A stretch of 7,583 nucleotides of DNA from the NCBI GenBank assembly GCA_946637575.1, contig CAMPBJ010000043.1:1-7583 (forward strand), in the 5' to 3' direction. Under the pieces are notes generated by a model. The model saw only the letters and a program-made list of their open reading frames with translations, ran no database searches and was not told where the DNA came from. Source of the stretch: an uncultured Clostridia bacterium. GTDB taxonomy: Bacteria; Bacillota; Clostridia; Christensenellales; Borkfalkiaceae. Both the position numbers and the translations under genes were made by a program. Positions within the stretch are counted from its first letter, which is position 1; each line of letters begins with the position of its first letter. Of the stretch, positions 1-5,304 are shown piece by piece.

Positions 1-294
1 TACAGGTTTACGATTCCGAATTTCCCGTCAAGACTTTTATCGTACGCGCAGGCAAGGCTACCGATTATTTCCATAACCGACCCCGTTTGCGACGTCGGTG
101 AAATAGCCGAAGAAAACGGTTTCGGATTTAAAGGATTATCTAACGACGCGGACGCGTTCGTGGGGATAATAGAAACCGCTTGCAAGGCTGATTTAAAGGC
201 TATGGGCGAAAAGGCTTACTCGTTCTTAAAGGAAAACTATTCCGCAGAGAAGACTTACGAGATTATAGAAAACGCGTTTAAGGAAGAAGAGTAA
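1..294 (+). CDS. GT4 glycosyltransferase, C-terminal fragment (5' end outside window)
   Basis: The first 294 bases are open in frame 1 and encode 97 residues ending at TAA 292-294. The segment starts YRFTIPNFPSRLLSYAQARL and continues PIISITDPVCDVGEIAEENGFGF. The 'PNFPSRLLSY' plus 'TDP..DVGEI.EE.GFG' combination is typical of the nucleotide-binding C-terminal Rossmann domain of GT4 transferases of the WbuB/WcaI-like group. The last part, with MGEKAYSFLKENYS, is the usual C-terminal helix that packs back on the N-terminal domain. Family members are about 400 residues, so roughly 300 residues lie left of the window. The expected role is cytoplasmic transfer of a sugar from a nucleotide-sugar donor to a lipid-linked polysaccharide precursor. 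Donor and acceptor cannot be read from this piece. The stop shares its last base with the ATG of the next gene (TAATG), which indicates translational coupling. Confidence 0.88.
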   Translation, partial: YRFTIPNFPSRLLSYAQARLPIISITDPVCDVGEIAEENGFGFKGLSNDADAFVGIIETACKADLKAMGEKAYSFLKENYSAEKTYEIIENAFKEEE

Positions 295-1430
295 TGAAAA
301 AATTGCTTATAAGGGCGTCGCTTTTCCCGCCCCAAAAACTCGGCGGCGGGCCGATAACTAGCGTTAGCAATCTTGTTAAAAAATTAAAAGACAAATTCGA
401 GATTTACGTTCTTACGCACAATTACGAGATAGGTCATTGTGAACCTTTGCCAAACGTTGATGGCGGAAAGTGGACGACGGTTGACGGGGTAAAAGTGTTT
501 TACGTCGATCATAAAGACAATTCCGTGAAGTTCAACTTAAATAGGATCGAGGAAGTAAAACCGGACGTCATATATCAAAACAGTTTTTTCAGTTACGACC
601 ACCTACTCGCCTCGTTACGATACAGAAAAAAGCACAAAGATGTAAGAGTGGTCGTTGTTCCGCGCGGAGAGTTCGGGTTTGAAAAACTCAAACTTGGGAG
701 AATAAAGAAAAGGCTGTACATAAAAGCCTTAAAACTTTTCGGTTACTTAAAGGGCGTTTTTTTTCAGGCAACGTCTGATGACGAAGTGTCGGAAATAGAG
801 AATGTTATCGGAGGGAATAAGGTTTTTTACGCGACGAATCTTCCTTATGAGTATAGTGCTCCTGACTTTGTAAACGATAAAAAGAAGGGCGAATTGTCTT
901 TATTCACTATATCGAGAATACATGAGATAAAGAATATTCTGACTTCCGTAAAGTGCCTAAAAAAAGTGAGCGGGAAGGTTGTTTTCGATATTTACGGACC
1001 TATGGAGCAAATAGATTACTGGGCGAAATGCGAAGCGGAAATAAAGGAACTACCTGAAAACGTAACGGTGGAATATAAAGGCGCGATAGACCATGACGAG
1101 GTTGAAAACGTCGTAAGGTCGCACGAAGCGTTACTATTCCCAACAAAGGGCGAAAACTTCGGTCAAACTATTGCAGACAGCTTCTTGAACGCCCGTCCGG
1201 TCATAATAAGCGATAAGACACCTTGGAGCGACTGCGAAGAATTCGGTGGGGGAATCGTTGTAAAACTTGAAGACGAAGTGGGATTTACTAAAGCCGTGCA
1301 AACTTTTATTGATGCGGATCCCGATGAGTTTTACAAATATTCGGTAAGATCTAAGGAATATATCGACAAGAAACTTAATATTGAAGAAGAAGTCGAAAAA
1401 TACTGCGAAATGTTCGGTGAAAATGAGTAG
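294..1430 (+). CDS. GT4 family glycosyltransferase (GT-B fold)
   Basis: This is a 378-residue protein, a full length for the family. The ATG at 294 is preceded by AAGGAAG (280-286) at 7-nt spacing and overlaps the upstream stop by one base. The N-terminal domain opens with the glycine-rich acceptor-side loop KLGGGPITSV (15-24). PRGEF (123-127), followed by a basic stretch and KRLYIKAL, is a signature of a GT4 subgroup common in exopolysaccharide loci. The C-terminal donor domain starts near residue 200 and contains SRIHEIKNI (207-215) and GENFGQTIADSF (286-297), then PVIISDKTPW (302-311). This should be a retaining cytoplasmic sugar transferase acting on the growing lipid-linked repeat unit; the sugar is unknown. 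One oddity is that the usual E-x7-E motif reads E287-x7-D295, with Asp replacing the second Glu. The last 8 bases overlap the ATP-grasp gene. Confidence 0.93.
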   Translation: MKKLLIRASLFPPQKLGGGPITSVSNLVKKLKDKFEIYVLTHNYEIGHCEPLPNVDGGKWTTVDGVKVFYVDHKDNSVKFNLNRIEEVKPDVIYQNSFFSYDHLLASLRYRKKHKDVRVVVVPRGEFGFEKLKLGRIKKRLYIKALKLFGYLKGVFFQATSDDEVSEIENVIGGNKVFYATNLPYEYSAPDFVNDKKKGELSLFTISRIHEIKNILTSVKCLKKVSGKVVFDIYGPMEQIDYWAKCEAEIKELPENVTVEYKGAIDHDEVENVVRSHEALLFPTKGENFGQTIADSFLNARPVIISDKTPWSDCEEFGGGIVVKLEDEVGFTKAVQTFIDADPDEFYKYSVRSKEYIDKKLNIEEEVEKYCEMFGENE

Positions 1431-2304
1431 TTTGATAAAAAAAATACGTACTTTTTTTAAGGTTAACTTCATAAAGAAGTATTCGACGGATTTAAAGAAG
1501 TATTCGGACGAAGAATATAATCAAAGACTTTTCAAAATCACGTTCGGGCGAAAGGGCGACTTTAAGAACCCAAAGACTTTTAACGAACACGTTATTGCGT
1601 TAAAGCTGTACGCTGACGAATCGGGATTTGAAAGATATACGGATAAGTATGAAGTGCGTGAGTACGTAAAATCGGTAGTCGGCGAAAAGTATCTGAACGA
1701 AGTTATAGCGGTCTACGATACTGCTGAAGATATCGACTTTTCTGTGTTACCGAAGTCTTTTGTGTTAAAGGCAACGCACGGCTCGGGGTTTAACGTAATT
1801 GTAAGAGAAAAGAGTGCGATTAACGAAAGCGAGGTTAAAAGTAGATTTAAGACGTGGCTTTCACGCAACTACTATTACGTCGGCAGGGAGAGGAACTATA
1901 AAAACATTGTTCCGCGGATCGTCTGCGAAAAATTTTTAGACACAGCCGACGGCAAGCCGCTAAACGAAGTAAAACTTTTTTGTATTGACGGTAAAGTGAA
2001 ACTTATATCTGACAACCGGGTTTATAACGGCGTTCGTTGCGATAATTTGTACGACGAGAATAAAGACAAATTAGATCTTCGCTGGGGGATGCCGAATCAC
2101 GCATACGACCTTCCGGATAACATCGACGAGATGATCTCGGTCGCAGAAAAACTTGCAAAGCAATTCAGATTCGTACGCGTAGATTTATATGATTTGGATG
2201 GTCGTATAATTTTTAGTGAATTAACGTTTCACTCGGGCGGCGGATTAGTTCCGCTCTCGCCGAAAGAGTGGGATGAAAAGTTAGGGAAATTATTTGATAA
2301 ATAG
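1423..2304 (+). CDS. TupA-like ATP-grasp protein (putative amidoligase of the polysaccharide locus)
   Basis: The protein has 293 residues from ATG 1423. The frame is open further upstream to a TTG at 1381, but ATG 1423 gives a normal family start and an 8-nt overlap with the previous gene. The Shine-Dalgarno is weak (GGTGA 1416-1420, only 2 nt away). After a basic amphipathic N-terminus (1-20), residues 35-130 match the TupA-like ATP-grasp pattern: NPKTFNEHVIALKLY (49-63), TDKYEVREYV (73-82) and FVLKATHGSG (113-122), the last being the likely nucleotide-binding Lys and glycine-rich loop. CEKFL (168-172) follows. The C-terminal part has FVRVDLYDLDG (250-260) and SELTFHSGGG (265-274), which resemble the metal-binding acidic strand of ATP-grasp enzymes. 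By analogy with teichuronopeptide synthesis it may use ATP to couple an amino acid or amino group to a glycan. The substrate is inferred, not seen. Automated annotation sometimes labels this family glycosyltransferase. Confidence 0.88.
   Translation: MSSLIKKIRTFFKVNFIKKYSTDLKKYSDEEYNQRLFKITFGRKGDFKNPKTFNEHVIALKLYADESGFERYTDKYEVREYVKSVVGEKYLNEVIAVYDTAEDIDFSVLPKSFVLKATHGSGFNVIVREKSAINESEVKSRFKTWLSRNYYYVGRERNYKNIVPRIVCEKFLDTADGKPLNEVKLFCIDGKVKLISDNRVYNGVRCDNLYDENKDKLDLRWGMPNHAYDLPDNIDEMISVAEKLAKQFRFVRVDLYDLDGRIIFSELTFHSGGGLVPLSPKEWDEKLGKLFDK
1436..1459 (+). repeat. A8/T7 imperfect palindrome at the start of the ATP-grasp gene
   Basis: Eight A (1437-1444), the palindrome TACGTA (1445-1450), C, and seven T (1452-1458) make a 24-base inverted repeat with a single mismatch. 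It begins 13 nt after the A of the ATP-grasp ATG and encodes the basic residues K-K-I-R followed by T-F-F-K. Both homopolymer tracts are potential slippage sites in a gene start, but runs of this length are ordinary in AT-rich DNA. Confidence 0.35.
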
Positions 2305-3513
2305 ATGAAAGTTTTTTTACTTGGTTCAGTCGTCAGTCCTGATGAAGTGGACAGAATTCTTAATCGTAGCAAGATTAAACCGTCCGTCGCGCCCGTGTAT
2401 TTTCAAAACTCGCTGATAAGCGGGCTAAAAGATAACGGCGTGGATTTAACGGTCTATTCCCTTCCGCCCATAAAATCGTTTCCGAACGGAAGCAGATTTT
2501 GTTGGGGAAAAAGAAAGGAAAGGTTAGACGACGGAACAGAAGTTACGTGGCTACCTACAATAAACGTTGTCGGATTAAAACAAATTTCGGCATATCTTTC
2601 GGCAAAGCACGCACTAAAAAAGTGGCTTAAAGAAAATAGAAACGAAAAGGACAAGGTGGTTCTATCCTATTCCGTTTATGCTCCGCTGGCGAAAGCCGCA
2701 TTAAAGATGTGCAAAAAGTTCGGCTGTAAAACCTGTGCTATAATTACCGACCCGGAGGATTATTCTTACAAGAACAGCGGTAAAGGGTTTAAGTCGAAAC
2801 TGCTCAATAAAATGGCGAACGATACTAAGAATTTGACTGAACAGTTCAACGGCTACGTTTTTTTAACGAAGTATATGATAGACCGCTATAACGCCGTAGA
2901 AAAACCTTTCACTATCGTTGAAGGGTTATCTAATCCGAACCTTTTTGACGGTGTAGAGGCTAAAAATCGGGGCAATGAGGTTACTTATACCGGAGTGCTT
3001 AGTAAAGGTTTTGGGATAGATAAGCTTGTTCGTGCCTTTTCAATGGTTAAGGGGGATTATAAACTTAAACTATTCGGTTCGGGTGAATGTGAGGAGTTTA
3101 TTAAGGAGTTTTCAGAAAAAGATTCGCGAATCGAGTATATGGGTAGAGTTGAAAGAAGTTTTCTGTTGAGTTCCCAACGCTCGTCTAAAATTCTTATAAG
3201 CGTTAAACCGAGCGATGAGGAATATACAAAATTTGCATTTCCGTCGAAGGTTTTAGAATATATGACTTCAGGTACACCGGTTTTAATGACGAGAATTAAA
3301 GGCGTACCGGACGAATACTTTAACTACTGTTATTCGATCGAAGACGAATCGGTGGAAGGCATCAAAACCGCGATAGAAAACGTTCTGGCAAAACCGAGCG
3401 AAGAGTTAGAAACGATGGGCGAAAAAGCACGGCGTTTCGTGATAGAAAAGAAAAACAAAACAGTTCAGTGCGCAAAAATAAAACGTTTATTGGAAGAAAT
3501 ATTAAATGGGTAA
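2305..3513 (+). CDS. GT4 family glycosyltransferase with FPSK motif
   Basis: This 402-residue protein starts at the ATG directly after the TAG of the ATP-grasp gene (2302-2304), with no intervening base. There is no good Shine-Dalgarno at normal spacing, so initiation probably depends on ribosomes finishing the upstream gene. The N-terminal half (about 1-215) has a GT-B acceptor domain, including VVLSYSVYAPLAKAAL (118-133) and ITDPEDYSY (147-155). The donor domain begins with VTYTGVLSKGFGIDKLVRAF (226-245) and includes KLKLFGSGE (253-261) and YMGRV (278-282). FAFPSKVLEYMTSGTPVLM (310-328) is a strong signature of a GT4 subgroup frequent in clostridial polysaccharide loci, here followed by GVPDEYFNYCY (333-343). 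MGEKARRFV (371-379) is the usual C-terminal helix start. It presumably adds one sugar of the repeat unit; donor and linkage cannot be assigned. It overlaps the next gene by 8 nt. Confidence 0.93.
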   Translation: MKVFLLGSVVSPDEVDRILNRSKIKPSVAPVYFQNSLISGLKDNGVDLTVYSLPPIKSFPNGSRFCWGKRKERLDDGTEVTWLPTINVVGLKQISAYLSAKHALKKWLKENRNEKDKVVLSYSVYAPLAKAALKMCKKFGCKTCAIITDPEDYSYKNSGKGFKSKLLNKMANDTKNLTEQFNGYVFLTKYMIDRYNAVEKPFTIVEGLSNPNLFDGVEAKNRGNEVTYTGVLSKGFGIDKLVRAFSMVKGDYKLKLFGSGECEEFIKEFSEKDSRIEYMGRVERSFLLSSQRSSKILISVKPSDEEYTKFAFPSKVLEYMTSGTPVLMTRIKGVPDEYFNYCYSIEDESVEGIKTAIENVLAKPSEELETMGEKARRFVIEKKNKTVQCAKIKRLLEEILNG

Positions 3514-4096
3514 GTTAATAAGTAAAATTATTACTTTTTTCTTAAAACTTAAAACGAGTATCGTGTTAAAGTTCCACGGTATTAAATTCGGTAAAGACGT
3601 TTTAGTCAGGGGGAAAATAATCCTCAGGGGAAAAGGAAAAGTGGTTTTAGGTAACGACGTTATCATAAACTCATCCGTTAAATCTAACGTTACCGCGGGA
3701 GATAGAACCTGTATTTTGGTAAAAAAAGGCGCTGCTTTATCGATAGGCGACGGTGCGAGGATATCTAACGCGCGGATAGTCGCAATGGATAGCGTTGAGA
3801 TAGGTCAACGCGTTTTTATCGGTGCGGGTGCGAAGATCTTCGATACCGATTTTCACCCTATATGCTATAAAGAGCGTGTAGAAAACAAGAATGAACTTGC
3901 GGCACATCGCCCCGTTGAGATAAAAGATGGCGCGTTTATCGGGGCTGAAACTATAATACTTAAAGGAGTTACAGTCGGGGTGCATTCCGTTATCGGTGCC
4001 GGCTCGGTTGTAACAAAAGACGTGCCGGATTTTGAGATTTGGGCAGGCAATCCCGCAAAAAAGATAAAAGACGTGTCGGAAGATGAAAGTTTATGA
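3506..4096 (+). CDS. Hexapeptide-repeat (LbH, maltose/galactoside acetyltransferase-like) O-acyltransferase
   Basis: The 196-residue protein begins at ATG 3506, with GGAAG (3492-3496) 9 nt upstream and an 8-nt overlap with the preceding gene. A basic amphipathic N-terminal segment (1-24) may associate with the membrane. From about residue 26 to 172 it shows imperfect hexapeptide repeats of a left-handed parallel beta helix: GIKFGKDVLVRG, LSIGDGARI, VEIGQRVFIGAGAKI, VEIKDGAFIGAETIILKGVTVG and HSVIGAGSVVT. FDTDFHP (112-118) holds the predicted catalytic His117 and begins the protruding loop (113-135) seen in maltose/galactoside acetyltransferase relatives. WAGNPAKKIK (179-188) is the canonical C-terminal turn that contributes to CoA binding. 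The enzyme most likely O-acetylates a sugar of the repeat unit using acetyl-CoA in the cytoplasm. The acyl group and target position are inferred. Its last 14 bases overlap the next CDS. Confidence 0.93.
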   Translation: MGKLISKIITFFLKLKTSIVLKFHGIKFGKDVLVRGKIILRGKGKVVLGNDVIINSSVKSNVTAGDRTCILVKKGAALSIGDGARISNARIVAMDSVEIGQRVFIGAGAKIFDTDFHPICYKERVENKNELAAHRPVEIKDGAFIGAETIILKGVTVGVHSVIGAGSVVTKDVPDFEIWAGNPAKKIKDVSEDESL

Positions 4097-5294
4097 GATC
4101 AACGTGACCGGTGTTTTCAGCACCGGAACGATCGTGAAAAATATTCAAAGACGTCTTTTAGATAAAGGCGATGAGTGTCGTTTTGCTTTTGGTCACGGCG
4201 GGAAGGAAGACGAAAATTCTTTTGCATTAAGCGGCATATGGCGTCAAAGGTTAGATATCCGTGCGGAAAGAGTTTTCGGCAGAGGCGGATTATTCTACAA
4301 AGGTAAAACGAGAAAGCTAATACGAGACATAAAAGAGTTTTCGCCGGATATAATACATCTTCACAATTTACACGGAAACTACTTGGACCTAAAGAAACTG
4401 TTAAAGTTTTTAGCCGAGTATGATAGACCGGTTATTCTGACTCTGCACGACTGCTGGGCGTTTACGGGCGGATGTACTCATTTTACCGAAAACGAGTGTT
4501 ATAAATGGGAAACAGAGTGTAACGACTGCGCATATAAGACGCGGTATTTTGTAAACCGCATACTCCCTAAGGAGAATAAAGAGTTTAACGCTAAGAAAAA
4601 ACTTTTCGGCGCAATTAAAAACTTGACCGTAACTACGGTATCCGAGTGGCTTAAAAACACCGCCGAGCGATCCTTTTTTAAGGAAAGACCGATCGTTACC
4701 GTATATAACGGTATTGATACAAACGTGTTTAAAAAGCAAAACTGTGACGAATTGAGAAACGAACTCGGCTTAAACGGCAAAAAAGTCGTTCTGGGCGTCG
4801 CGAGTACTTGGACGGAGAGAAAAGGTCTTTCAAAATGGAAGGAACTTTCGGAAAACATTCCCGACGGATACAAAATAGTGTTAGTCGGACTGAATAAAGA
4901 ACAAACCGAGAGTTTTAACGGTAACGTTATCGCGCTTCCGAGAGTTAAAGAAACAAACGAGTTAGTTCTTTTATATAATCTTACAGACGTCTACGTAAAC
5001 CTTTCTTTAGAAGAGACTTTCGGACTTCCGACGGCGGAGGCTTTATCTTGCGGAACGCCGGCGATCGTCTTAAACTCCACGGCTTGCCCGGAAGTCGTTG
5101 ATAAAAATACGGGGATTGTGTTAGAAAAGTATTCACCGGAAGCATTGATCGATGCGGTAAGACATCTTGCTAATCGTAAGGCGGAAATAAGCGATTACTG
5201 CGTAAAAAGAGTGAAAGACTGCTTTTCGGTCGGTAGAATGGTCGAAAGTTACTGTGATCTATATGATAGCGTGTTAAGTAAAAATGACAAGTAA
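4083..5294 (+). CDS. GT4 family glycosyltransferase with cysteine-rich insert
   Basis: This 403-residue protein starts at ATG 4083, 14 nt inside the acyltransferase gene. GGAAG touches the start codon, so Shine-Dalgarno spacing is not useful and coupling is likely. MKVYEINVTGVFSTGTIVKNI fits the family N-terminus (usually ..GSTGRIV..), which supports this start. IIHLHNLHGNYLDLKKL (90-106) and TLHDCWAFTGGC (120-131) are signatures of a GT4 subgroup found in colanic-acid and capsule loci. An insert with Cys131, Cys139, Cys146 and Cys149 follows. The donor domain starts around VVLGVASTWTERKG (235-248) and ends in EETFGLPTAEALSCGTP (310-326), with the full E311-x7-E319 motif expected of retaining GT-B enzymes. 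ACPEVVDKNTGIVL (334-347) completes the donor site. It should transfer one sugar to the lipid-linked repeat unit; sugar identity is unknown. A GC-rich hairpin lies just after the start codon. Confidence 0.94.
   Translation: MKVYEINVTGVFSTGTIVKNIQRRLLDKGDECRFAFGHGGKEDENSFALSGIWRQRLDIRAERVFGRGGLFYKGKTRKLIRDIKEFSPDIIHLHNLHGNYLDLKKLLKFLAEYDRPVILTLHDCWAFTGGCTHFTENECYKWETECNDCAYKTRYFVNRILPKENKEFNAKKKLFGAIKNLTVTTVSEWLKNTAERSFFKERPIVTVYNGIDTNVFKKQNCDELRNELGLNGKKVVLGVASTWTERKGLSKWKELSENIPDGYKIVLVGLNKEQTESFNGNVIALPRVKETNELVLLYNLTDVYVNLSLEETFGLPTAEALSCGTPAIVLNSTACPEVVDKNTGIVLEKYSPEALIDAVRHLANRKAEISDYCVKRVKDCFSVGRMVESYCDLYDSVLSKNDK
4108..4126 (+). repeat. GC-rich hairpin just after a start codon
   Basis: CCGGTG (4108-4113) and CACCGG (4121-4126) form a perfect 6-bp stem with a 7-nt loop, starting 25 nt after the A of ATG 4083. 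Five of the six pairs are G-C. It encodes part of the family N-terminal VTGVFSTG loop. A hairpin this close to a start codon can slow initiation in mRNA, but whether it does so here is inference. Confidence 0.3.
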
Positions 5295-5298
5295 GGAG
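5292..5298 (+). promoter_or_regulatory. Strong Shine-Dalgarno (TAAGGAG) pointing to GTG 5305
   Basis: TAAGGAG is a near-perfect anti-16S match and lies 6 nt before an in-frame GTG at 5305. It includes the TAA stop (5292-5294) of the preceding glycosyltransferase gene, so a terminating ribosome would stop on top of the site. The ATG at 5284 in the same frame has no comparable upstream sequence. The motif is also read as Lys-Glu codons if translation begins at 5284, so chance is possible. Confidence 0.65.
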
Positions 5299-5304
5299 AA
5301 ATCG

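Noticed and set aside
757..764. T8 run in the glycosyltransferase gene at 294-1430
   Set aside because: It encodes a Val-Phe-Phe stretch in mid-gene. A run of this length is ordinary for this base composition and the frame is intact.
1381..1422. TTG 1381 as an upstream start for the ATP-grasp gene (adds 14 residues)
   Set aside because: It would overlap the preceding gene by 50 nt and use a rare start. The added Lys-rich residues are unlike the family N-terminus, and ATG 1423 gives the short overlap typical of this operon.
3606..3635. Short direct repeat (TCAGGGGGAAAA / TCAGGGGAAAA)
   Set aside because: It reflects the hexapeptide-repeat coding pattern (RGKIIL then RGKGKV) of the acyltransferase, not a mobile-element or array repeat.
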